Positions 56,599 to 64,000 of a DNA stretch of 64,000 nucleotides are shown here, piece by piece (within the stretch, counting starts at the first letter, position 1; the number at the start of each line of letters is the position of its first letter). This stretch comes from Ignavibacterium sp. (GTDB taxonomy: Bacteria; Bacteroidota; Ignavibacteria; Ignavibacteriales; Ignavibacteriaceae): assembly GCA_018335755.1 (NCBI GenBank), contig JAGXRK010000066.1, positions 1 through 64,000 on the forward strand, read 5' to 3'. The notes beneath the pieces are model-generated. The model was not told the origin of the DNA, did not search any database, and saw nothing but the letters and a program-made list of their open reading frames with translations. A program made the translations under genes and the position numbers.

Positions 56599-58308
56599 CT
56601 ACCTTAGTAATATCATTTTTTTTGTCTCAATATATGAACCAGCCTTTAACTGGTAATAATAAACTCCGCTTGCATACTGAAGACTGCCGATTGAAGACTG
56701 GAACTCCACTTCGTAATAACCTGCATCTCTATACTCATCAACCAGGGTTGCAACCTCTCTACCCAGCACATCAAACACTTTAATTGTTTGCCAACTGCCG
56801 ACTGGCGACTGCCAACTGATCTTAGTGCTTGGGTTGAATGGGTTGGGGTAGTTTTGGAACAACTTAAAATCATCAGGAAGCATTAACTTATCATCATCAA
56901 CTGATACAAGTGTGTTTTCAAAATTGGATTGATAAAATTCACTTGCGTATTGTGAAAACAACTTACCTTTAGTTACTGAATTTTTTTCATCAGTTCCGTG
57001 TCCTATTGTGTATCCTATTATTATCGTTACCGGTTCATTTTCAAGCAACGTGAAATGACCGGTATTAACTATCATTCTTTGGTCAGTTGGTCTGGTATTG
57101 ATCCACCCAATATTGGATTCCGGATCACCTGAGTACCAGTAAAGCGGATTAACTTCACTGCAGTTTACTCCGCCTCTAACCTGTCCAAGTATCCATGTAC
57201 AGGGATTTATATATCCGCCTTGCCTATGCTGACCTAACATATAGTTACGCGCCTCCTGCATTGTGTTCGGATCCCCAAGTGTAGGATCACTGGCTTGATA
57301 GTGCACAAACGAAGTTAATTTCTGATTCCTGGCTCCGGGATAAGTTTCAATTCCTCTCAGCGGTCCATTGTTGTTATAGGCTGTATCTAACGGTGTATCA
57401 ATTCCTTCATCGTAAATACCATTTGCATTAACATCAATAAAAGTTTCACCTGGAATATAAGCTACTGGTCCTTGCAGTATATTTATGAAAAATGCAGGTG
57501 GATCATTGCCAAAAGCGGCATCGGCACTATCATTATAAAGATATCCTGAATTGCTTAAAGTATCAGCACCTACCAGATCGTCTACATGATCGCCAAGATC
57601 TGCATCAGCCCATGCTGCAAAATACACAGAATCGAGAACCGGATAGAGTGCTCCGGTATTTAATATTTCATACCTGATAAAAATCATATTCTCCAATACA
57701 CCAGATGTACCTGAGCGAAATCCGAAAACACTTTGTCTTATTTCAATACCTACAGGTTCGGCGTCAACAAATCTTAATCGGGGTGTTACACCATCATTAT
57801 AAACAGACCAGGCTAATTCATCTCCAATAAGATCGGGTCTGTCTTCATCAGGATCCCATACTCCATTGTTGTTTTTATCAACAGGATTATATATTCCGTC
57901 ACCGTCCCCATCGTAAAATTTAGCGCCAAGTTCAACTGCAAAAACCCATTCCTGCCAGCTTGGTCCGAAATGAGGATCAGTTTTTTTGACTACATATACT
58001 TTGTGTCTGGGATCAAACTGATTTGATCCGAACGGACCCGGTAAATGGTTTTCAATTAAACTGGCTGTTGCCTGTCCATTTGCCCAAAGAGTATCAGAAT
58101 TATAACCGGAGATCAAAAAACCGCCTGAAAAAAGAAAGCCTATTCCATTGTATCTGCCTAACGATCCGTCAGGCGGGACATTAACAGCTCCCAATACGCC
58201 TTTATTGTTAATGGGCATATTGATTTTGTTAATGAAAAATCTGTAATCGGATTGTGAGTATGTAAATCCGGTGATGATCATAATTGATAGAAGTATTATT
58301 CGTTTCAT
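56599..58308 (-). CDS. Secreted protein with calcium-binding-like repeats and T9SS domain
   Basis: The ATG at 58308 begins the signal peptide KRIILLSIMIITGFTYSQ; GGA lies 8 bases upstream, and an ATG four codons earlier is the alternative. 569 residues. Asp-rich loops DGDGDGIYNPVDKNNNG and VNANGIYDEGIDTPLD resemble EF-hand/thrombospondin-3 type calcium sites, and VYFAAWADADLGDHVDD is typical of large uncharacterised FCB-group surface proteins. The sorting domain NYPNPFNPSTKISWQSPVGS carries a second repeat-derived insert, SSIGSLQ, near the end. First-transcribed gene of the array. Confidence 0.8.
   Translation of the reverse strand: MKRIILLSIMIITGFTYSQSDYRFFINKINMPINNKGVLGAVNVPPDGSLGRYNGIGFLFSGGFLISGYNSDTLWANGQATASLIENHLPGPFGSNQFDPRHKVYVVKKTDPHFGPSWQEWVFAVELGAKFYDGDGDGIYNPVDKNNNGVWDPDEDRPDLIGDELAWSVYNDGVTPRLRFVDAEPVGIEIRQSVFGFRSGTSGVLENMIFIRYEILNTGALYPVLDSVYFAAWADADLGDHVDDLVGADTLSNSGYLYNDSADAAFGNDPPAFFINILQGPVAYIPGETFIDVNANGIYDEGIDTPLDTAYNNNGPLRGIETYPGARNQKLTSFVHYQASDPTLGDPNTMQEARNYMLGQHRQGGYINPCTWILGQVRGGVNCSEVNPLYWYSGDPESNIGWINTRPTDQRMIVNTGHFTLLENEPVTIIIGYTIGHGTDEKNSVTKGKLFSQYASEFYQSNFENTLVSVDDDKLMLPDDFKLFQNYPNPFNPSTKISWQSPVGSWQTIKVFDVLGREVATLVDEYRDAGYYEVEFQSSIGSLQYASGVYYYQLKAGSYIETKKMILLR
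56675..56705 (-). repeat. Second heptamer tract inside a sorting domain
   Basis: On the minus strand AGTCTTC, AATCGGC, AGTCTTC, AGTATGC. It is translated as SSIGSLQYA between EVEF and SGVYYYQL and is closely similar to the tract at 944-971. Confidence 0.75.
56736..56857 (-). repeat. Shared sorting-domain DNA block, copy 5
   Basis: Heptamers GCCAACT, GCCGACT, GGCGACT, GCCAACT at 56790-56817. The block runs on to TTGGGGTAGTTTTGG, shared with copies 3 and 4. Confidence 0.8.
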
Positions 58309-58838
58309 GATATATTCCATGATTTAATAAGTAAATTTTCTTTAGTTAATAATTCGAAGTTATGATTCCAGATTAGGCGTGCAGAATGAGGGAAAATGGA
58401 TGTAAAGCAGCTAAGAAACAAATTGCTGGTGTTGTTACCGGATAACGAGAAAACTAAAATGAATCTCATAATTGTCCCGGATTAAATGAAAGATAAAATC
58501 TGCAATAAATGTAAATAATCGAATGGATTATGTCAACAAACTTTATTAGTCTATTTTTATTTGTGCATAGATAATATTTCACAATCAGCAAATAGAAATT
58601 TTGCTTTTTAGATTCAGTAAAGCACTTTTTTATGAATTGGAAAAACTTCATAAAAAGGGAGAACTTTAGGTATGCTTAAAGAAAGGAAAACTCTCTTCGA
58701 CTCGCTGTGAAATTAAAACCGAAGTTGTAATAAATGATTTGTAATTAAAACTACTACAAAGTTTTTTTGTATTTATAAGTCATTCATTAGTAAGTTTTCA
58801 GGAAAGATTTTTATAAATAATCAGAGGAGGTTTGCTAA
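58309..58838. other. Intergenic region between the T9SS array and pnt genes
   Basis: Divergent spacer of about 530 bases with no convincing gene. A perfect 10-bp inverted repeat TTTTTATGAA (58626-58635) / TTCATAAAAA (58647-58656) is the only structure seen. Promoters for both sides are expected here, but no clear -33/-7 pair was found. Confidence 0.5.
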
Positions 58839-59966
58839 GTGATTGTCTCCATCCCAAAAGAAATTTTCCCCGGAGAAAATCGTGTTGCGTGCGTTCCGGA
58901 TGTAGCATCTAAATTGATCAAAGCCGGTTACCAGGTTCAGATTGAAAAAGATGCAGGATTGAACGCCGGATTTACAAATGAACAATACGAAAAAGCCGGT
59001 GCGAAAGTACTTGATAATGTTGATCAGCTATACAGCAATGCTGATCTGGTTCTTAAAGTTCAAAAGCCTTCTAATGATGAAATAAAGAAGCTCAAAAAAG
59101 GTACACTCCTTATATCCTTCATTTATGCACTTCACTATCCTGAAATTGCAAAAACCTGTGCAGAAAACGGAATTGATCTTATAGCAATGGAAATGGTTCC
59201 GCGTACAACTTTAGCGCAGAAAATGGATGCTTTAAGTTCACAAATGAATCTTGCCGGATATAAAAGTGTAATTCTTGCAGCTAATCATCTTGGAAAAATA
59301 TTCCCGCTTATGATGACTGCAGCCGGAACAATCTCTCCCGCAAAGGTAGTGATTATGGGTGCGGGTGTTGCAGGTTTGCAGGCACTTGGAACAGCAAAAC
59401 GTCTCGGTGCTGTTGTGGAAGTTTCTGATATCCGTTCTGCCGTAAAAGAAGAAGTTCAAAGTCTCGGCGGAAAATTCATTGAAGTTGAAACTACCGAAAA
59501 TATGCAGGATGAAGGAGGCTACGCAAAAGAAGCTTCTGAGGAATTTCTGAAAAAGCAAAAGGAATTAATTTTTAAACATATAACAGAAGCAGATATTGTT
59601 ATCACAACTGCTCTGGTTCCGGGTAAAAAAGCTCCTGTGCTTGTAACAGAAGCAATGGTAAAAAATATGAAACCGGGCAGTGTTGTTCTTGATATGGCAG
59701 TTGAGTTTGGCGGTAATTGTGAGATAAGTGAAAAAGGCAAAACAGTTAAGAAACACAATGTTACTATTATTGGTGAACCGAATCTGCCAAGCATGGTTTC
59801 AACACACGCAAGTGAAATGTACTCAAAAAATATTCTTAGTTTAATTCAGCATTTCAGCAAAGATGGTAAACTTGAGTTAAAAGCTGAGGACGAGATAGTA
59901 AAAGGATGCTTGCTAACGAGAAACGGTGAAGTTATAAACGACAGAATTAAAGAATTGCTTAAATAG
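58839..59966 (+). CDS. pntAA: NAD(P) transhydrogenase subunit alpha part 1
   Basis: NAD(H)-binding domain I of the proton-translocating transhydrogenase. 375 residues from a GTG with a strong GAGGAGG nine bases upstream. VSIPKEIFPGENRVACVPD opens the protein. VPRTTLAQKMDALSSQMN is the RQD-loop region, and VIMGAGVAGLQALGTAKRLGA is the NAD Rossmann motif. The alpha subunit is split into two genes, as in many non-enteric bacteria. pntAB follows after 13 bases. Confidence 0.96.
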   Translation: MIVSIPKEIFPGENRVACVPDVASKLIKAGYQVQIEKDAGLNAGFTNEQYEKAGAKVLDNVDQLYSNADLVLKVQKPSNDEIKKLKKGTLLISFIYALHYPEIAKTCAENGIDLIAMEMVPRTTLAQKMDALSSQMNLAGYKSVILAANHLGKIFPLMMTAAGTISPAKVVIMGAGVAGLQALGTAKRLGAVVEVSDIRSAVKEEVQSLGGKFIEVETTENMQDEGGYAKEASEEFLKKQKELIFKHITEADIVITTALVPGKKAPVLVTEAMVKNMKPGSVVLDMAVEFGGNCEISEKGKTVKKHNVTIIGEPNLPSMVSTHASEMYSKNILSLIQHFSKDGKLELKAEDEIVKGCLLTRNGEVINDRIKELLK

Positions 59967-59979
59967 AAAGGAATTATAG

Positions 59980-60264
59980 ATGGAAGGTTTAGACCTCTTA
60001 ATGCATATTTACGTTTTCGTGCTCGCAATTTTTGTCGGGTTCGAACTTATAACTAAAGTACCGCCCACATTGCATACACCGCTTATGTCAGGTTCAAATG
60101 CAATATCGGGAATTACAATTGTTGGTGCATTGTTAAGTGCCGGACTGGGAGAAGTAAACATTAGTACCATACTAGGGACAATTGCAATTGTTTTTGCAAT
60201 GATAAATGTTGTCGGGGGTTTTCTGGTTACCGATAGAATGTTAAAAATGTTTAAGAAGAAATAG
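59980..60264 (+). CDS. pntAB: NAD(P) transhydrogenase subunit alpha part 2
   Basis: 94-residue membrane subunit with three hydrophobic helices (about 4-21, 38-58 and 61-85). GFELITKVPPTLHTPLMSGSNAISG is the conserved segment at the first loop. It forms the proton channel together with the N-terminal part of PntB. pntB follows after 9 bases. Confidence 0.95.
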   Translation: MEGLDLLMHIYVFVLAIFVGFELITKVPPTLHTPLMSGSNAISGITIVGALLSAGLGEVNISTILGTIAIVFAMINVVGGFLVTDRMLKMFKKK

Positions 60265-60273
60265 GAGTGAAAA

Positions 60274-61665
60274 ATGGAAATTGTATCTTATCTTATTTAC
60301 CTTGTCGCTTCTGTTTGCTTCATATTTGGAATTAAAAAATTAAGTTCTCCCAAAACAGCCAGACAGGGCAATCAGCTATCTGCTCTTGGAATGCTGCTGG
60401 CAATTGTGGTTACTTTAATTGATCAGAGAATCATCAGTTATGAACTAATTATTCTGGGTGCAATAGTTGGTTCGGCAATAGGTGCTGTTTTTGCACTTAA
60501 AGTGCAGATGACAGGAATGCCGCAAATGGTTGGCTTGCTTAACGGATTTGGCGGCGGTGCTTCAGCGCTTGTAGCTTTTGCAGAGTATGACAGATTATTC
60601 CTTGGCTCCGGTGAGTTTGAAATATCTACAACTGCCACCATAGTATTAAGTATTCTGATAGGATCAGTAACCTTTACGGGTTCATTGATCGCGTTTGGAA
60701 AACTTCAGGGAATAGTTACCGGAAAAGTAGTTAAGTATCCGCTTCAGCATCCGCTAAATGCATTTCTGTTGCTTGCTGTTTTTGCTGCAGGAGTTTTCGT
60801 GGTAATTAATCCATCTGAAATTGAAATTATACTCGGTATTATAGCAGTTTCATTGCTGCTGGGTGTTCTACTTGTATTGCCGATTGGCGGTGCAGATATG
60901 CCCGTTGCTATTTCATTACTCAATTCATATTCCGGAATTGCAGCATCAATGACAGGATTTGTACTTGCAAACAATATGCTGATAATTGCCGGTGCGCTTG
61001 TTGGTGCTTCAGGATTAATTCTTACAATGATTATGTGCCGCGGTATGAACAGATCATTGATGAATGTTGTTCTTGGAGGTTGGGCAAGTGCCGGTTCGGA
61101 AGGTCCTGCACCAGCTGGTTCATCACCAAAAGGTCAGGTTAAATCTGTTGACGCAGAAGAACTTGCAATGCTTCTTGATTCTGTAAGTAGTGTAGTTTTT
61201 GTTCCAGGTTACGGAATGGCTGTTGCACAAGCTCAACATGCGGTAAGGGACTTAATGAATGCTCTTGAGAAAAAAGGTATAAAAGTTCGTTTTGCTATTC
61301 ATCCTGTTGCCGGAAGAATGCCCGGTCATATGAACGTACTTTTAGCAGAAGCACAGGTTGAATATGATAAACTTCTTGCTATGGAAGATATAAATGATGA
61401 CTTCCCGAACACTGATGTAGCAATTATCATCGGGGCTAATGATGTTGTTAATCCTGCTGCTAGACACGATACTTCAAGTCCGATTTACGGAATGCCGATT
61501 CTTAATGTTGATTATGCGAAAACAGTAGTCATAAACAAACGATCACTAAATGTTGGTTATGCAGGAATTGATAATGAATTATTCTTCTATCCTAACGCAT
61601 TGATGTACTTCGGTGATGCTAAAGATGCGATGGTTAAATTGACAAATGAATTGAAGCAGATGTGA
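60274..61665 (+). CDS. pntB: NAD(P) transhydrogenase subunit beta
   Basis: 463 residues. Eight or nine membrane helices cover 1-260, with the conserved GGGASALVAF and LNSYSGIAASMTGF. The NADP-binding domain III follows, with VPGYGMAVAQAQHAVRDL, FAIHPVAGRMPGHMNVLLAEA, DVAIIIGANDVVNPAA and GYAGIDNELFF. The complex uses the proton gradient to make NADPH from NADH. A terminator lies 34 bases downstream. Confidence 0.96.
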   Translation: MEIVSYLIYLVASVCFIFGIKKLSSPKTARQGNQLSALGMLLAIVVTLIDQRIISYELIILGAIVGSAIGAVFALKVQMTGMPQMVGLLNGFGGGASALVAFAEYDRLFLGSGEFEISTTATIVLSILIGSVTFTGSLIAFGKLQGIVTGKVVKYPLQHPLNAFLLLAVFAAGVFVVINPSEIEIILGIIAVSLLLGVLLVLPIGGADMPVAISLLNSYSGIAASMTGFVLANNMLIIAGALVGASGLILTMIMCRGMNRSLMNVVLGGWASAGSEGPAPAGSSPKGQVKSVDAEELAMLLDSVSSVVFVPGYGMAVAQAQHAVRDLMNALEKKGIKVRFAIHPVAGRMPGHMNVLLAEAQVEYDKLLAMEDINDDFPNTDVAIIIGANDVVNPAARHDTSSPIYGMPILNVDYAKTVVINKRSLNVGYAGIDNELFFYPNALMYFGDAKDAMVKLTNELKQM

Positions 61666-61699
61666 TAATTATTCTTCAGGATTATTTTAATTATCATTC

Positions 61700-61725
61700 G
61701 ACCCCTGTCTACCGTAGCAGGGGTC
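61700..61725 (+). terminator. Terminator of the pnt operon
   Basis: GACCCCTG (61700-61707) pairs with CAGGGGTC (61718-61725), followed by TTTATTTTT. Confidence 0.88.
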
Positions 61726-61736
61726 TTTATTTTTGA

Positions 61737-61767
61737 ACTGAATTCAAAATTATTCAGTTTACATTTG
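61737..61767 (+). promoter_or_regulatory. Possible promoter of the lipocalin gene
   Basis: TACATTTG (61760-61767) fully matches TAnnTTTG. The -33 element is weak (ACTG at 61737-61740, 19-base spacer). It is 18 bases before the ATG. Confidence 0.35.
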
Positions 61768-61785
61768 AAAAAGTGAGTAACTGAT

Positions 61786-62310
61786 ATGAAAACAATTTTA
61801 TTCTTATTATTTATAGCAATACCATTTAGTGTTTTTGCTCAACAGGATCAGCCGCGGACAGTTGAAAAAGTTGACCTGAAAAAATATGCAGGAGTTTGGT
61901 ACGAAATAACAAAAATCCCTAATCGTTTCCAGAAGCATTGTGTCAGTGGTACAACTGCAGAATATGAACTTAGGGATGATGGAAGAATTGATGTGATCAA
62001 TTCCTGTTTTGAAAAAAATGGGAACAAAGATGATGCTGAAGGTATTGCAAGAATTGTTGATAAAAATACAAATGCAAAACTGGAAGTAAGCTTCTTTAGT
62101 ATTCTTGGCTGGCGGCCGTTCTGGGGTGATTACTGGATAATAGGACTTGATGAAGATTACCAGTGGGTTATAGTTGGCACTCCAAACAGAAAATATGGCT
62201 GGGTATTAAGCCGCACTCCGCAGCTGGATACTGATACTATGAATGAAATATTTCAAATTCTTAAAGATCAGGGCTATGATCCTGAAGACTTTGAAATGAC
62301 AAAACACTAA
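61786..62310 (+). CDS. Bacterial lipocalin (Blc family)
   Basis: 174 residues. Signal peptide FLLFIAIPFSVFAQ, without a lipobox cysteine, so it is soluble periplasmic or surface-exposed rather than a lipoprotein like E. coli Blc. The lipocalin signature KKYAGVWYEITKIPNRFQ with C52 (QKHCVSGTTAEY) and the later C74 (VINSCFEK) is visible. FFSILGWRPFWGDYWIIGLDEDYQWVIVGTPNRKYGWVLSR is the Blc core. It probably binds fatty acids or lysophospholipids. The convergent mscS ends 7 bases away. Confidence 0.92.
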   Translation: MKTILFLLFIAIPFSVFAQQDQPRTVEKVDLKKYAGVWYEITKIPNRFQKHCVSGTTAEYELRDDGRIDVINSCFEKNGNKDDAEGIARIVDKNTNAKLEVSFFSILGWRPFWGDYWIIGLDEDYQWVIVGTPNRKYGWVLSRTPQLDTDTMNEIFQILKDQGYDPEDFEMTKH

Positions 62311-62317
62311 AGAAAGT

Positions 62318-63199
62318 TTATTCTTTTTTCTTTATAGTAAATTCGGTATTCTTTATATGAATATCTCTTTGCGGGAACGGAATTTCTATACCTTCTTTTC
62401 TGAACCGCTTAAAAATCTCATAGTAAAGCTGACTTTTTAAAACTCCAGGTCGGTTGATATATTCACTTGTCCATACTCTTAAACTAAAATTTATCGATGA
62501 GTCATCATATTCATCAAAAAGTACATCTGGTTTAGGATTCTGTAATACACCTTGGTTTGCATCCACCACCTCAAGTAAAACATTCTTCACTTTTTCCGGA
62601 TCTTCATTATAAGATACGCCAACCGGAATATTAAGACGGATATCTCTGTCTGTATGACTCCAGTTTATAACGGTTGATGAAATGAATTCTGAGTTCGGAA
62701 CAATAATGGATATATTATCATTAGTTGTAATAGTTGTAGCGCGCATAGATATTTTAGTAACATCACCCGTAATATCTGCGACTTCAATTCTGTCGCCGAC
62801 TTTAATTGGTCTTTCAAATAAAATTATTAAGCCGCTTACAAAATTATTTGTTACATTCTGAAGACCGAAACCAATACCAACACCAAGTGCACCGGCAAGA
62901 ATAGTAACTGAGCTTAAATCTATTCCAAATGTTTGCAGAATAATAAATAACCCGATTAGAACAACAACATATCTTAATATAGTCCCCACTGCTATTCTTA
63001 CACCAAGCTCAATGTTGCTTTTTGCAAGAACCTGGTAGACAAGCCATTTACGCAATTTAGCAGTTACATAAAACAACAGGAACAACAGAACAAGCAGATA
63101 AAACACACTCCACAGTGTTAACTCAAAATTACCGAGTGTAAAAAACGGCTTGTTAATTGATTCCCAAAATTGTTCTATATAAGATGTTTCGTTATCCAC
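62318..63199 (-). CDS. mscS: Small-conductance mechanosensitive channel MscS
   Basis: I chose the GTG at 63199 because AAGGA lies 6 bases upstream (63210-63206). The in-frame ATG at 63253 has no such site. 293 residues. Three hydrophobic segments lie near residues 20-45, 65-90 and 100-120. The pore helix is GALGVGIGFGLQNVTNNFVSG, and the beta domain begins ILFERPIKVGDRIEV. The C-terminal KRFRKEGIEIPFPQRDIHI is typical. It releases solutes on osmotic downshock. Confidence 0.93.
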   Translation of the reverse strand: MDNETSYIEQFWESINKPFFTLGNFELTLWSVFYLLVLLFLLFYVTAKLRKWLVYQVLAKSNIELGVRIAVGTILRYVVVLIGLFIILQTFGIDLSSVTILAGALGVGIGFGLQNVTNNFVSGLIILFERPIKVGDRIEVADITGDVTKISMRATTITTNDNISIIVPNSEFISSTVINWSHTDRDIRLNIPVGVSYNEDPEKVKNVLLEVVDANQGVLQNPKPDVLFDEYDDSSINFSLRVWTSEYINRPGVLKSQLYYEIFKRFRKEGIEIPFPQRDIHIKNTEFTIKKKE

Positions 63200-63338
63200 T
63201 TTATATCCTTGTTTCTTTACTATTATGCAAAAATACAAAAAATCATAAATCAAAAATGTAGATTTTGTTTGTTCCGCTGTCTAATCCAAATTATTTTAGG
63301 TTGTAAAATAATTCTTATTCTTACAATTTTATTATCAT

Positions 63339-64000
63339 TTGACAGAATTAGAACTAACATATCTCAAAGCAAGAGAACTTGCAAAAGAGCACTACGAAAA
63401 TTTTCCGGTAGTTTCTTTTCTTATCCCAAAATATTTACAAAATGATGTCGCTATTATTTACTGGTTTGCCAGAACAGCAGATAATATTGCCGATGAGGGA
63501 GAAATGAGTGAAATAAAAAGACTGAATCTTCTTGCCGAGTTTGAAAAAGCATTTCTTGACGCTTTAGCCGGTGAGATTGATTGTGAATTCTCTCACGCTC
63601 TTTCTGTTACAATTAAAAATAGAAATTTAACAATCAGTTACTTTACAGATCTTCTTTCAGCATTCAGGCAGGATGTAACAATAAAAAGATATTATGATTT
63701 TGATGAAGTTCTTGATTACTGCAATAGATCAGCAAATCCTGTCGGCAGATTACTGCTTGAATTATTCAATATCCGTGATGAAAAAGCTTTTTACTTTTCC
63801 GATAAAATCTGTACGGCTTTGCAGCTTACTAACTTTTACCAGGATACGTATCGGGATTATAAAAAGGGGAGAATTTACTACCCGCAAAATGAACTGGAGA
63901 AGTACGAAATCCGCGAAAAAATGTTTGAGAATAGAAAAATAAATGATAATTTCAGGGCGTTAGTTAAACATAATGTTGAAAGAGCTTCCTCTTTATTTTA
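63339..64000 (+). CDS. hpnC: Squalene/phytoene synthase family, HpnC-like, 3' end outside window
   Basis: The open frame runs to the window edge. I read it from a TTG at 63339, because no earlier ATG or GTG fits; no clear ribosome-binding site is present, so the start is uncertain. The first aspartate motif is WFARTADNIADEGE (D48, D52). DYCNRSANPVGRLLLELF and LTNFYQDTYRDYKKGRIYYP (second Asp motif) are typical of HpnC, the hydroxysqualene synthase of the hopanoid route. A carotenoid phytoene synthase is the alternative. The following genes, hpnD and hpnE if HpnC is right, would be to the right of this window. Confidence 0.85.
   Translation, partial: MTELELTYLKARELAKEHYENFPVVSFLIPKYLQNDVAIIYWFARTADNIADEGEMSEIKRLNLLAEFEKAFLDALAGEIDCEFSHALSVTIKNRNLTISYFTDLLSAFRQDVTIKRYYDFDEVLDYCNRSANPVGRLLLELFNIRDEKAFYFSDKICTALQLTNFYQDTYRDYKKGRIYYPQNELEKYEIREKMFENRKINDNFRALVKHNVERASSLF

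Noticed and set aside
58309-58838. Small protein or RNA gene in the spacer before pntAA
   Set aside because: Only very short frames (about 12 codons) and one simple hairpin; no tRNA-like or known ncRNA pattern.

Overview
The window is AT-rich bacterial chromosome. It most likely comes from a member of the Ignavibacteria (Chlorobi/Bacteroidota side of the FCB group). The evidence is eight secreted proteins ending in a type IX secretion (T9SS) sorting domain with the NYPNPFNPST signature, Bacteroidetes-type promoters (ATTG, 19-20 bases, TAnnTTTG) before several operons, a DUF4296 lipoprotein, a split nuoABCDEF operon, and TTG or GTG starts at several genes. No rRNA, tRNA, CRISPR array, insertion sequence or prophage was recognised.

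Layout. 1-1328: 5' part of a beta-helix surface protein whose signal-peptide region is built from tandem 6- and 7-bp repeats. 1329-4850: malate dehydrogenase, an RsbW-like anti-sigma kinase and an outer-membrane barrel protein with a damaged or unusual start. 4955-9416: complex I nuoABCDEF. 9488-12555: ferritin, GAPDH and PGK. 12670-16461: rhomboid protease, DUF4296 lipoprotein, RecQ. 16632-21904: a T9SS BNR-repeat protein and a TonB-dependent receptor. 22507-27089: 3-hydroxyacyl-CoA dehydrogenase, acetate kinase, an SDR without the usual Tyr/Lys pair, and a COG2509 flavoprotein. 27109-29124: a T9SS-secreted glucose/sorbosone dehydrogenase-like protein.

29178-37712 (minus strand) is the most interesting region. 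It is a compact six-gene operon: esterase, ATP-grasp ligase, GCS2 carboxylate-amine ligase, class I glutamine amidotransferase, a second probably circularly permuted ATP-grasp-like protein, and a 1191-residue GH13 enzyme. A recognisable promoter precedes it, with a palindrome at the expected transcript start. The set looks like a biosynthetic system that makes (and trims) an amide- or peptide-linked small molecule, linked to an alpha-glucan enzyme. The product is unknown.

37898-47902 holds mutS-DUF1684-aroF, a CheW-like protein, an NtrC-type regulator, a MORN-repeat protein, and aguB plus aguA, which turn agmatine into putrescine. 47904-58308 is a tandem array of six T9SS cargo genes on the minus strand. 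Five of them share almost the same 3' sorting-domain DNA, including a tract of degenerate 7-bp tandem repeats translated as part of the domain. 58839-61665 is the proton-pumping transhydrogenase pntAA-pntAB-pntB. It is followed by a lipocalin, an MscS channel and a 3'-truncated (by the window edge) squalene/phytoene synthase (HpnC-like).

The housekeeping part describes a respiring and partly fermenting heterotroph: glycolysis, malate dehydrogenase, complex I, transhydrogenase and acetate kinase. Much of its accessory coding capacity goes to secreted surface proteins.
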